Positions 16,915 to 24,982 of a stretch of 64,000 nucleotides of DNA are shown piece after piece. This DNA is from Mangrovihabitans endophyticus (GTDB lineage Bacteria > Actinomycetota > Actinomycetes > Mycobacteriales > Micromonosporaceae), in assembly GCF_014646155.1 (NCBI RefSeq), contig NZ_BMMX01000017.1, forward strand, positions 1 to 64,000, given 5' to 3'. Position 1 is the stretch's first letter. Each line of letters opens with the position of its first letter. Below the pieces are notes generated by a model, which saw nothing but the letters and a program-made list of their open reading frames with translations, searched no databases and was not told the DNA's origin. Position numbers and translations under genes: made by a program.

Positions 16915-19073
16915 GCAACGACATCGACTTCACCTTCTCCGACCTCATCGCCGGGTACGTCATCGACGTCGAGGCCGATCGCGGATTGGTCCATCTGAAC
17001 ACCTCGGACGGCCGTCCGTTCACCGCCAAGCTCACCTCGACGACCACCGCGGAGATGGTGCGGAATCTGGGCGACGGGTACGTGGACGCCACCACCGCGC
17101 TGACCGAGCTGCTGCAGCACGGCCGGCTGATTCACGCGTACGGCGTGTTCTATCCGGCCGACGGTGACGGCGGCACCGCGTTCGAGGCCAAGCACATCCT
17201 GCTGTTCGGCAAGGGCCACGACGAGTTCCGGTTCGAATCGCCGAGCTGGTGGATCAACCAGATCTCCCGGATCGCCGACTTCTATCTGGACGACGAGTTC
17301 GGGCCCGGCGCCACCACCTTCGACTACCGCGGCTACCGCACCGACCTGACCATGGAAGGCACCCGGACCGGCGCCGCGCGGCAGGAGACCGACACCGTCT
17401 CCCGCCTGGTGTACGGGCTGGCCACCGCCTACATGATGACCGGCAAGGACCGCTACCGCGACGCGGCGCTGGCCGGCTGCCACTACATGATCGAGAACCT
17501 GTGCAGCGTGGACCGGACCGAGCAGGTCGCGTACTGGTACCACGCGCTGGTGCGGTCCGCGGACGGCACCGAGCGCAAGATCTTCGCCTCGGAGTTCGGC
17601 GACGACTTCGATGCCATCCCGTGCTACGAGCAGATCTACGCGCTGGCCGGACTGACCCAGACCTACCGGATCACCGGCGATGAGAAGCTCCGCGAGATCA
17701 TCGACCTGACCATCAACCTGTTCCACCGCTACTTCGCCGATCGGGGCACGTTCCCGGACGGCACGCCGCGGCGTGGCTACTACTCGCACGTAGACCCGGT
17801 CACCTTCGACCCGCGCAGCCCCGCGCTGGACGACGGCACCCGCACCAACCGGGACCGCAAGAACTGGAACTCGGTCGGCGACCACATCCCGGCTTACCTC
17901 ATCAACCTCTTCCTGGCCACCGGCGACAAGCGGTACGCCGACGAGCTGGAGGAGCTGTGCGAGATCATCGCCACGCGCTTCCCGGACTTCGACAACACCC
18001 CGTTCGTGCAGGAGAAGTTCTTCGGCGACTGGACCCCGGACCGCGCGTACGGGCAGCAGCAGGACCGCGCGATCGTCGGCCACAACCTGAAGATCGCGTG
18101 GAACCTCACCCGGGTGAACAACCTGCGCCCGCACGCGAACTGGGTGACCGTGGCCAAGCGGATCGCCCAGCTCATGCCGGGCGTGGGCATGGACCCGCAG
18201 CGCGGCGGCTGGTACGACATGGTGGAACGGCACACCTCGCCCGGTGAGCGTTTCCACCGCCTGGTCTGGCACGACCGCAAGGCGTGGTGGCAGCAGGAGC
18301 AGGGCATCCTGGCCTACGAGATCCTCAACGCGGTGTTCGCCGACCCGCTGCACGCCAAGTACGCGCGGGAGAGCTCGGCCTTCTACAACGGCTGGATGCT
18401 GGACACCACCGCCGGCGGCATCTATTTCAACGTGCTGGCCAACGGCAACCCGTTCATGCTCGGTGGCGAGCGCAGCAAGGGCTCGCACTCGATGGCCATG
18501 TACCACAGCGCGGAGCTGTGCTTCCTGTCCGCGGTCTACCAGAACCTGGAGACCGAGGAGCAGCCCCTGGACCTGTTCTTCAGCCCGCAGCCGGGCGCCT
18601 TCGGCGGCGTGCTGCGGGTGGCGCCGGACCTGCTGCCGCCCGGCGCGGTGAAGATCATGCAGGTGTGGGTGGACGGCCACGAGTACGCCGACTTCGACGC
18701 CGCGAACCTCACCGTCACCCTGCCGCACAGCACCGCACCGCAGCACGTACGGGTGCGCCTGGCCGCGTCCGCCGTGACGTTCAGCGCGGACACCCTGGAG
18801 AACGTGGACGGCACGGCCCGCATCGCGCTGGCCGGTTCGCTGAGCCCGCACCGGCTGCCGGTGCTGCAACGCGCCATGGAGGACGCGCTGACCGCCGGCA
18901 GCACCCGGATCGTGCTGGACGCCACCGACCTGGTCTATCTGGCGAGCGAAGCCACCCGTTACCTCGCCGTGCTCAAGCAGCAACGCGACTTCACGCTGCA
19001 GGTCGACGGCGCGGCCGGTCAGGTGGCGCAGGAGCTGTGCGACAGCGAGCTGAACCAGGAGCTGGTCCGATGA
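16911..19073 (+). CDS. AGE-family epimerase-like protein fused to a C-terminal STAS domain
   Basis: 720 aa, unusual architecture. Residues 1-110 are an extra N-terminal region (FSDLIAGYVIDVEADRGLVHLNT...). About 115-540 is an alpha/alpha-barrel like N-acylglucosamine 2-epimerase/cellobiose epimerase proteins (SRLVYGLATAYMMTGKDRYRDAA, QDRAIVGHNLKIAWNLTRV, GWYDMVERHTSPGE, WWQQEQGILAYEIL). About 545-615 is a beta-rich linker. About 620-720 is a STAS domain (TARIALAGSLSPHRLPVLQRAMEDALTAGSTRIVLDATDLVYLASEATRYL), the fold of anti-anti-sigma factors; the phospho-acceptor-position Ser is present in YLASEA. Both ends overlap neighbours by ATGA. An enzyme controlled through, or signalling by, a STAS domain is inference; the sugar substrate is unknown. 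Confidence 0.78.
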   Translation: MSNDIDFTFSDLIAGYVIDVEADRGLVHLNTSDGRPFTAKLTSTTTAEMVRNLGDGYVDATTALTELLQHGRLIHAYGVFYPADGDGGTAFEAKHILLFGKGHDEFRFESPSWWINQISRIADFYLDDEFGPGATTFDYRGYRTDLTMEGTRTGAARQETDTVSRLVYGLATAYMMTGKDRYRDAALAGCHYMIENLCSVDRTEQVAYWYHALVRSADGTERKIFASEFGDDFDAIPCYEQIYALAGLTQTYRITGDEKLREIIDLTINLFHRYFADRGTFPDGTPRRGYYSHVDPVTFDPRSPALDDGTRTNRDRKNWNSVGDHIPAYLINLFLATGDKRYADELEELCEIIATRFPDFDNTPFVQEKFFGDWTPDRAYGQQQDRAIVGHNLKIAWNLTRVNNLRPHANWVTVAKRIAQLMPGVGMDPQRGGWYDMVERHTSPGERFHRLVWHDRKAWWQQEQGILAYEILNAVFADPLHAKYARESSAFYNGWMLDTTAGGIYFNVLANGNPFMLGGERSKGSHSMAMYHSAELCFLSAVYQNLETEEQPLDLFFSPQPGAFGGVLRVAPDLLPPGAVKIMQVWVDGHEYADFDAANLTVTLPHSTAPQHVRVRLAASAVTFSADTLENVDGTARIALAGSLSPHRLPVLQRAMEDALTAGSTRIVLDATDLVYLASEATRYLAVLKQQRDFTLQVDGAAGQVAQELCDSELNQELVR

Positions 19074-19645
19074 AGGTCGCGGTGCTCCTGGAGAGCGATT
19101 ACTACGAGCACGAGATCTGGTACTACTCCTACCGGTTCCCGGAGGAGGGCATCGAGGTGGACTACCTCACCCGGCTCTGGGGGCAGCCGTCGCTGACCTT
19201 CACCGGGCACGAGTACAAGGCGCCGTTCGCCTGCGACAAGTCCTTCGAGGACATGTCCGACGAGCAGCTCCGCTCGTACGCGGCGGTGATCGTGCCGTCG
19301 GCGTTCGTGGCCGACCGGTTGCGGTACAGCGCGGACCTGGCACAACTGCCTCCCGCCACCCGCTTCCTGCAACGCGCGTTCGCCGAACCGGGCATCGTCA
19401 AGGGCGTCATCTGCCACGGGCTGTGGCTGCTGTCGCGGACCCCGGAACTGGTGCGGGGGCGCCGGGTCACCTGCCACCCGAACCTGTACGGCGACGCGCT
19501 GAACATGGGCGCGCAGTACGTCGACGACGACGTGGTGACCGACGGTGATCTGGTCACCGCCCGCACCGGGGCGCAGGCCGGGCTGTTCGCCCGTGCCCTG
19601 ATCGAGCGCATCGCGCAGCGCACACCGGCGCTGGCCGGGGCATGA
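19070..19645 (+). CDS. DJ-1/PfpI superfamily protein (first of three)
   Basis: 191 aa. The class I glutamine-amidotransferase-like fold is recognisable: MKVAVLLESDYYEHEIWYYSYRFPEEG start, YAAVIVPSAFVADRL, and the nucleophile elbow GVICHGLWLL with C115-H116, the C-H pair of the PfpI/YhbO group, followed by RRVTCHPNL. Relatives act as glyoxalase III or deglycase-type stress proteins, chaperones or proteases, so the activity cannot be fixed. The start overlaps the stop of the epimerase-STAS gene. Its sequence differs strongly from the other two DJ-1 proteins of the operon, so this is not recent duplication. Confidence 0.8.
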   Translation: MKVAVLLESDYYEHEIWYYSYRFPEEGIEVDYLTRLWGQPSLTFTGHEYKAPFACDKSFEDMSDEQLRSYAAVIVPSAFVADRLRYSADLAQLPPATRFLQRAFAEPGIVKGVICHGLWLLSRTPELVRGRRVTCHPNLYGDALNMGAQYVDDDVVTDGDLVTARTGAQAGLFARALIERIAQRTPALAGA

Positions 19646-19686
19646 CCGCGGCCCGCCGCACGGCGGGCCGGGCGAAGGGGAGATCC

Positions 19687-20115
19687 ATGCAGCGTCACGA
19701 GGCGCAGAACCTCATCGAACCGTTCTACGACCTGTTCCGCAGCAAACGCCGCGACTGGGACGCCGGCTTCGCCGTCCTGGCCGACGACTGGCGGTCCTAC
19801 TACACCAACGGCGACTACCGCACCAAGACGGACACCCGGCCGTACATCGAAGGGCTGTTCGAGATCGTCCCGGACATCAACGTGGAGATCCTCCACCTGA
19901 CCGTGGACGGGCAGTTCATCGCGGTGCGCAGCGAACTGTCCGGCACCCCGGCGACCGACTTCATGGTCCCGCACACCGGGCGCTCGTTCCGCATCATGAC
20001 CATCGACATCCACCAGGTCGGCGCCGACGGCCGGCTGTCCGTCCTGCATCACCTGGAGGACTGGGGCACCGCGATCCGGCAGCTACAAGGCACGCAGGAA
20101 GAGGTACCGGCATGA
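19687..20115 (+). CDS. NTF2-like / SnoaL-type polyketide-cyclase-fold protein
   Basis: 142 aa from the preferred start. The cone-shaped alpha+beta fold is suggested by NLIEPFYDLFRSKRRDWDAGFAVLADDW, TRPYIEGLFEIVPDINVEILHLTVDGQFIAVRSELSGTP and the C-terminal FRIMTIDIHQV...HHLEDWGTAI, as in SnoaL-like and ester-cyclase families. Proteins of this fold can be enzymes or small-ligand binders; no catalytic set is certain. GAAGGGGAG stands 4 nt before ATG 19687; an in-frame ATG at 19642 would overlap the previous stop (ATGA) and add 15 basic residues, so that start is possible. Its stop overlaps the next ATG. Confidence 0.75.
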   Translation: MQRHEAQNLIEPFYDLFRSKRRDWDAGFAVLADDWRSYYTNGDYRTKTDTRPYIEGLFEIVPDINVEILHLTVDGQFIAVRSELSGTPATDFMVPHTGRSFRIMTIDIHQVGADGRLSVLHHLEDWGTAIRQLQGTQEEVPA

Positions 20116-20885
20116 AGATCCTCATCGTGGCGTCCAACTACGGGGTGTGGGCGGAAGAGTTGCAGGGTCCGTGGGACGCGCTGAAGGGCGCCGGCCACGA
20201 CCTGACCCTGGCGACCTATCTCGGCAAGACCCCGCTGCCCGGGGCGATCAGCATGGACCCGGACTTCGTCGACCCGCAGCAGAAGATCAAGATGAATCCG
20301 CCGGAGTTGCTCACCCGGATCAACGAGATCCTGGACTCCGGGGAGTGGTCGGCGCCGATCCGCACCCGCGACGCGGACATGGCCGAGCACGACGCGCTGG
20401 TCGTGGTCGGGGGCGCCGGCTCGGCGCTGGACGTGGCCGGCAACGGCCTGGTGCACCGGCTGGTGCTGGACGCCTACCGGCAGGGCAAGACCATCGGCGC
20501 GTTGTGCTACGCGGTGGGCGCGCTGGCGTTCACCCGCGACCCGGACAACGGCATGCGCAGCGTGATCTACGGCAAGCACGTGACCGCGCACCCGCACGCT
20601 TGGGACTTCGTCGACGACCTGGAGTACGACGTGGTCCGGGCCACCCCGGACAACCCGCGGCTGCAACTGAAGACCAGCGGCTTCGTCTTCCCGCTGCAGT
20701 ACATGGTGGAGGACGCGGTCGGCCCGGACGGCTCGGTGGCCGCCGACCCCACCACCTCCCGGGAACGGCCCAGCGTGGTCTACGACCCGCCGTTCGTCAC
20801 CGGGCTGTCGGTGGAATCGGCGCAGGCGTTCGGCGCCAAACTGGTCGAGGTGCTGGCGAACAAGCCGGTGAGCGCCCATGCCTGA
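20112..20885 (+). CDS. DJ-1/PfpI superfamily protein (second of three)
   Basis: 257 aa, Hsp31/type-1-amidotransferase-like. MKILIVASNYGVWAEELQGPWDAL, then DALVVVGGAGSALDVAGN and the elbow KTIGALCYAVGALAF with C132; E15/E16 in the first loop may supply the acidic partner. After the elbow come YGKHVTAHPHAWDF and VFPLQYMVEDAVGP. The residue after the Cys is Tyr, as in Hsp31-like proteins, unlike the Cys-His of the first paralogue. Coupled at both ends: ATGA with the NTF2-like gene and an 8-bp overlap with the metallohydrolase gene. Possible carbonyl-detoxifying or chaperone role, by family only. Confidence 0.82.
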   Translation: MKILIVASNYGVWAEELQGPWDALKGAGHDLTLATYLGKTPLPGAISMDPDFVDPQQKIKMNPPELLTRINEILDSGEWSAPIRTRDADMAEHDALVVVGGAGSALDVAGNGLVHRLVLDAYRQGKTIGALCYAVGALAFTRDPDNGMRSVIYGKHVTAHPHAWDFVDDLEYDVVRATPDNPRLQLKTSGFVFPLQYMVEDAVGPDGSVAADPTTSRERPSVVYDPPFVTGLSVESAQAFGAKLVEVLANKPVSAHA

Positions 20886-21756
20886 GGACTTCGGGACACC
20901 GGCGACGGCCGTGCTGGAGCGTGACGGCCTGCGGGTGCACACCTTCACCGCGCCGGCCACCGTGCTGGCCAACTCCACGCACGTGCTGGAGACGCCGTCC
21001 GCGCTGGTGGTGGTGGACGGCCAGTTCATCGCCCCGCACGCCGCGGCGTTCCGGCGCTACGTCGACGCGCTGGGCAAGCCGATCGCCCGCATGTACCTCT
21101 CACACGCCCACGTTGACCACTGGTTCGGCATCGCCGCCGCGTTCGCCGACGTGGACGTGTGGGCGGCCGAGGCGACCATCGCCGCGTTGCGGCGCGACGG
21201 CGAGGCCGAACGCGCCGCGCGAGCCGCCCAGTACGGCCCGCTGGTGCCGTCCCAGGTGGTGGTTCCGCGGCACGTGGCGGAGCCCGGCGTGGACACCGTG
21301 GACGGCGTCAAGCACGAGATCGAGGTGGTGACCGGCGCGGAGTGCGACGCCCAGTTGCTGATCACCCTGCCCGATCACGGGGTGACCGTGGCGCAGGATC
21401 TGGTCTACAGCGGCACCCACGTCTATCTGACCCGGCGCATGGACCGCTCCCTGGCGCTGCTGGAGTCCCTGGCCGGGTCCGCCTCCGATGTCTTCCTGGC
21501 CGGCCACGGCCCGGTCGCGGACCGCGCCGAGCTGCGCCGCAACGCCGACTACCTCGGGTACGCGCGGGACCGGCTGACCGGGGTGAGCGACCCGCACGCG
21601 TACCGGGACGCGCTTGTCGCCGCGTTCCCGGACCGGGCCTGCCCGCAACTGCTGGACATCTGCGTCCCGTCGCTGTTCGCGGACTCCGCCGCACCGGGCA
21701 CCGGCCACACCGAGCATGGCCACATCGAGCATGGCCACACCGAGCATGGGGAGTGA
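20878..21756 (+). CDS. Metallo-beta-lactamase-fold hydrolase with His-rich tail
   Basis: 292 aa. The metal-binding motif HxHxDH is present as SHAHVDHWFG (H76, H78, D80, H81); a later acidic ligand is in VAQDLVYSG and a further His in FLAGHGPV near residue 205. The long C-terminal helix region YADRLTGVSDPHAYRDALVAAFPDR resembles glyoxalase II/quorum-lactonase relatives. The last 19 residues are a repeat of H-[TI]-E-H-G, a likely metal-binding tail. It overlaps the upstream DJ-1 gene by 8 bp and is followed after 1 bp by another. Pairing of DJ-1 and MBL proteins suggests reactive-carbonyl chemistry, which is inference. Confidence 0.83.
   Translation: MPEDFGTPATAVLERDGLRVHTFTAPATVLANSTHVLETPSALVVVDGQFIAPHAAAFRRYVDALGKPIARMYLSHAHVDHWFGIAAAFADVDVWAAEATIAALRRDGEAERAARAAQYGPLVPSQVVVPRHVAEPGVDTVDGVKHEIEVVTGAECDAQLLITLPDHGVTVAQDLVYSGTHVYLTRRMDRSLALLESLAGSASDVFLAGHGPVADRAELRRNADYLGYARDRLTGVSDPHAYRDALVAAFPDRACPQLLDICVPSLFADSAAPGTGHTEHGHIEHGHTEHGE
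21706..21750 (+). repeat. Three tandem 15-bp units encoding HTEHG
   Basis: CACACCGAGCATGGC with one or two changes per copy at 21706, 21721 and 21736, ending at the stop codon region of the metallohydrolase gene. Confidence 0.85.
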
Positions 21757-21757
21757 A

Positions 21758-22615
21758 ATGAGCAAGAAAGTGCTGTGCATCGTGTCCGAACACGGCTTCT
21801 GGGCTCAGGAGCTGCTGCTGCCGGTGGACCAGTTGGAGGCGGCCGGCATCGAGGTGCGGTTCGCCACCCCGACCGGGGCGCAGCCGCTGCCCGACCCGGG
21901 CAGCCTGGACGACACGTACGTCGATCCGCCGCTGGGCCGCCCGGTGACCTCGCCGCAGATGGGGGAGCGGGCGCGCACCACCGACTGGGAGACGTACTTC
22001 AAGGACCGGCTGAACCTGACCGACATGCTGCCGGTGCGCCCGTACCTGAGCCGCGACGGCTATCTCGGCGCGCTGGAGGACTACTACGAGGCGCGTGCCG
22101 CGGCGTGGCGCGACATCGTGCCGCACTACGACGGGCTGCTGCTGGTCGGCGGCAGCGGACCCATCGTCGACATGGTGAACAACCCGCGGGTGCACGACTT
22201 GATCCTCGGCTTCCACGACGCTGACAAGATCATCGCGGCGGAGTGCTACGCGGTCACCTGCCTGGCCTTCGCCCGGGAACTGGACGAGCGTCGCAGCCTC
22301 CTCGCCGGGCGGCACGTCACCGGCCACACCATGGAGTACGACTACACCTCCGGCTGGGCGGTGATGGCCAACGGCGCGCCGCTGACCTTCCAGTCGCCGC
22401 CGTTCGCCCTGGAGTACATCCTGCGCGACGCGGTCGGCCCGGACGGACAGTTCCACGGCAACGTGGGCCGCAAGCTCTCCGTCGTGCTGGACTACCCGCT
22501 GCTCACCAGCCGCTCCGTCGGCGAGTCGCAGCGATGCGGGGAGATCCTGGTGCGGGCGCTGACCGACGGGTTGCGCCGCTACGGCTGGCAGCCGCGCCCC
22601 GAGCCGGTCCGGTGA
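21758..22615 (+). CDS. DJ-1/PfpI superfamily protein (third of three)
   Basis: 285 aa, related in layout to the second paralogue. MSKKVLCIVSEHGFWAQELLLPVDQLEAAG, then HYDGLLLVGGSGPIVDMVNN and elbow KIIAAECYAVTCLAF with C163, then GRHVTGHTMEYDYTSGW and PPFALEYILRDAVGPDG. It carries a longer insertion after strand 2 (TTDWETYFKDRLNLTDMLPVRPYLSRDGY). The upstream stop is 1 bp before the ATG, with GGGGAGTG as ribosome site across it; its own stop overlaps the next GTG. The shared AECYAV/LCYAVG elbow suggests the second and third paralogues derive from one ancestor and the first from another branch. Confidence 0.82.
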   Translation: MSKKVLCIVSEHGFWAQELLLPVDQLEAAGIEVRFATPTGAQPLPDPGSLDDTYVDPPLGRPVTSPQMGERARTTDWETYFKDRLNLTDMLPVRPYLSRDGYLGALEDYYEARAAAWRDIVPHYDGLLLVGGSGPIVDMVNNPRVHDLILGFHDADKIIAAECYAVTCLAFARELDERRSLLAGRHVTGHTMEYDYTSGWAVMANGAPLTFQSPPFALEYILRDAVGPDGQFHGNVGRKLSVVLDYPLLTSRSVGESQRCGEILVRALTDGLRRYGWQPRPEPVR

Positions 22616-24648
22616 TCGGCGACCAGCAGCGGCAGCGGACCGTCGCCGCGCTGCGCCGCCTGGAGACCGACGGCGGCTACCCGGACGTCGAGGGCGGCCC
22701 GCCCACCCTCGGCGGGACGCTGAGCGCCCTCAAGTCCCTGGCGCTGCTCGGCGAGCGCGCGCCGGACCCGGACGCGGTGCACGCGTGGCTGATCGCCGCC
22801 ATCGATCCGGCCACCGGCACCTGGCCGGATCCCGCCGGTGCGCCGTCGGTGCTGGCCACCGCGGCCGGCCTGCTCGGGTTGCGCGAGATCGGTGCCACCG
22901 GGTCGCTGGACCGCTGGCTGGCGCCCGGGCTGCGGACGATGAGCGCGCGGGCGGCCACCAGGGAAGAACACTTCATGACCATCGCGGTGGCCGACGAGTG
23001 CGGGGTGGCGGCGGACCTGAGTCGCAGCGTGGCCTACTTCCGGTCGCTGGCCGCGCCGGACCAGACCTTCGGCACCGACCCGCTGACCAACGCGATCGCG
23101 GCGAGTGCGCTGCTGCGGGCCGGGCAGGAGCTGCCCGACCCGGCCGCCGTGACCCGGCTGCTGCTGGCCGCGCAGTCGAGCGACGGGGCGTTCGCCGACG
23201 ACCTGTGGACCAGCTACTGCACGATGCGCGCCCTGGTGCTGCTGGACGTGGCGCCGGGACCGGGCCTGGCCGGCTGGGTGCTGCGCGCGGCCTGCCCGGA
23301 GGGCGGGTTCGGCACCGGTTCCGCACTGGCCACCGGAACCACGTACCAGAGCCTGAGCGTGCTGGACTGGATTGCGGCGCCGATGCTGGCCGCGGCCCGC
23401 GCCGGCGACCAGGAGGCGACCGAGCGGCACCTGCGCGCCGGCGCCGACCCGGACCTGCGCGACCTGTGCGGATGGACGCCGTTGGCCGCCGCGGCGGTCC
23501 GTGGCCAGGCGGCGGCGGTGCGGCGATTGCTGGACGCGGGCGCCGACCCGGATCTGCGGGTGCCGCGCGCCGACGCGCTGCCGATCTTCTGGGCCGGCCA
23601 GTCGGGCAGCCTGGACACCGTGCGGGAGCTGCTGACGGCGCGGCCCGCGCATCTGTTCGCGACGAGCGCGGTCAACGGGCACACCGTGCTGTTGCAGGCG
23701 GTGTTCTTCGGCACCGAACGGCATCGCGACCTGGCGGCCTGGCTGATCGCGCACGCCGCGGAGGTGCTCGGCATCCCGGAGCGCGACGCGGATCACCGCC
23801 AGGCCACCCGCCGTCGCCTGCTGGCCGCGTGCAACGTGCGCGGCTACACCGCCACCACGATGTCCGCGCTGTGGCACAACCCGGAGATGTCCGCGCTGCT
23901 CGCCGAGGTCGACGACACCACGCCGGCGGAACGCGACGACTACTACCGCTGGCTGCTGGCAACGATCGCGCCGCCGCCACCGGACGACCTGGCCGCGCAG
24001 CGGGCCACCGACGACCTGATCGAGCGCATCGAGCAGGCGTTCGCTGCGCCGGCGGGCGCGTTCGACGTGACCGCCCTGCTGGCCGACGTCACCGCCGCGG
24101 TCACCGCGCCGGGCTTCGACATCAACCGGCGTGGCGGGCCGCTCGGGCAGACGCCGATCGTGGTGGCGGTCACCGGCGTCGACCCGGACGCCGAGACGGC
24201 CGCCGGACGGCAGCGGCTGACCGCGCTGTTGCTGCGCTACGGCGCCGACCCCGACCTGCCCGAACGCCACCCGATGGCGGTGGACGCGGTGATCCGCGCG
24301 GCGGTGCTGAACCACTTCGAGTGCCTGCGGGAGATCGCCGGATACATGGGGCCGCTGGCATTCGCCGCCGCCCTGAACGAACCGCCGGCGATCAACGGGC
24401 AGACCGCCCTGGACGACACCGTGCACCGGGCGCTGACGGCGCCACCGGACTCGCTGGACCGGCATCTGGAGCAGATCCGCTGGGCGATCGAGCACGGGGC
24501 CCGTACGGACATCGCGGACCTGACCGGCGTGACGGTGGCGGACCGGGCCCGCCTGGCCGTCGGCGACGAGATCATGGGCGGCAACGCGACCCGCGTCCTG
24601 CAGGCGCTGGGGATAACGGCGGATGAGCCGGCACTTGTCGCCTCCTGA
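22612..24648 (+). CDS. Prenyltransferase/squalene-cyclase-type toroid plus ankyrin-repeat protein
   Basis: 678 aa, last gene of the operon; its GTG start overlaps the previous stop (GTGA). Residues 1-250 contain alpha/alpha-toroid repeats (RRLETDGGYPDVEGGPPTLGGTLSALKSL, SSDGAFADDLWTSYCTMRALVLL, CPEGGFGTGSALATGTTYQSLSVLDW) as in prenyltransferase beta subunits and cyclases, but no DDTAE-type cyclase acid motif was seen. From about 262 ankyrin units follow (ERHLRAGADPDLRDLCGWTPLAAAAVRGQAAAVRRLLDAGADPDLR), with more degenerate ones to the end (LLLRYGADPDLPERHPMAVDAVI, HGARTDIADLTGVTVADRAR). Probably a scaffold binding other operon products; function unknown. Confidence 0.72.
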   Translation: MIGDQQRQRTVAALRRLETDGGYPDVEGGPPTLGGTLSALKSLALLGERAPDPDAVHAWLIAAIDPATGTWPDPAGAPSVLATAAGLLGLREIGATGSLDRWLAPGLRTMSARAATREEHFMTIAVADECGVAADLSRSVAYFRSLAAPDQTFGTDPLTNAIAASALLRAGQELPDPAAVTRLLLAAQSSDGAFADDLWTSYCTMRALVLLDVAPGPGLAGWVLRAACPEGGFGTGSALATGTTYQSLSVLDWIAAPMLAAARAGDQEATERHLRAGADPDLRDLCGWTPLAAAAVRGQAAAVRRLLDAGADPDLRVPRADALPIFWAGQSGSLDTVRELLTARPAHLFATSAVNGHTVLLQAVFFGTERHRDLAAWLIAHAAEVLGIPERDADHRQATRRRLLAACNVRGYTATTMSALWHNPEMSALLAEVDDTTPAERDDYYRWLLATIAPPPPDDLAAQRATDDLIERIEQAFAAPAGAFDVTALLADVTAAVTAPGFDINRRGGPLGQTPIVVAVTGVDPDAETAAGRQRLTALLLRYGADPDLPERHPMAVDAVIRAAVLNHFECLREIAGYMGPLAFAAALNEPPAINGQTALDDTVHRALTAPPDSLDRHLEQIRWAIEHGARTDIADLTGVTVADRARLAVGDEIMGGNATRVLQALGITADEPALVAS

Positions 24649-24982
24649 AGCGGCAGTCGCGCCGTAGAGCGGTATCACCGGTGGGGGACGCCCAGGCCGG
24701 AACAGGCTGCCTTCACGACCACCGACCCCCGCGGGAGGACGCGACATGCGGGCGGCCGATGTCGCCTTGCCATCGATGATGATGGGCGACTACTGTACGC
24801 AGGACAAGTGGCCGTGCGGAAACCCAGCTCATGGGCTCAACGCTGCCCGCAGCCTTCCCGCGCGCCCGGTCATTGACTCGCGTGCGGCAATGCCGGCCGG
24901 ACGGCACTGAACGCTGATTTACCTCGGGCGGGCACTGCGGCACACTCAGATTGATGCCCATCGTGACGAGGGGATCGACACC
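24649..24982. other. Intergenic region before the T7SS-like satellite operon
   Basis: 334 bp between two rightward operons. No hairpin terminator was recognised after 24648. A 54-codon frame with a good ribosome site lies at 24746-24910 (separate entry). A likely promoter for the next operon lies shortly before 24983, where AT content rises (CACTCAGATTGATG); GAGGGGAT precedes the GTG. Confidence 0.45.
24746..24910 (+). CDS. Candidate small protein, 54 aa
   Basis: ATG at 24746 is preceded by GGGAGGA with 6-nt spacing. The peptide starts MRAADVALPSMMMGDYCTQD, has two cysteines seven residues apart (C17 and C24, in DYCTQDKWPCGNPAHG) and no hydrophobic segment. No modifying enzymes stand next to it and nothing confirms translation. 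It may be a real small gene, a leader of the downstream operon, or chance. Confidence 0.3.
   Translation: MRAADVALPSMMMGDYCTQDKWPCGNPAHGLNAARSLPARPVIDSRAAMPAGRH

Noticed and set aside
22579..24747. 722-codon minus-strand frame opposite the ankyrin gene
   Set aside because: Antisense shadow with Arg/Gly/Gln bias; the plus-strand frame carries clear ankyrin repeats and a coupled start.
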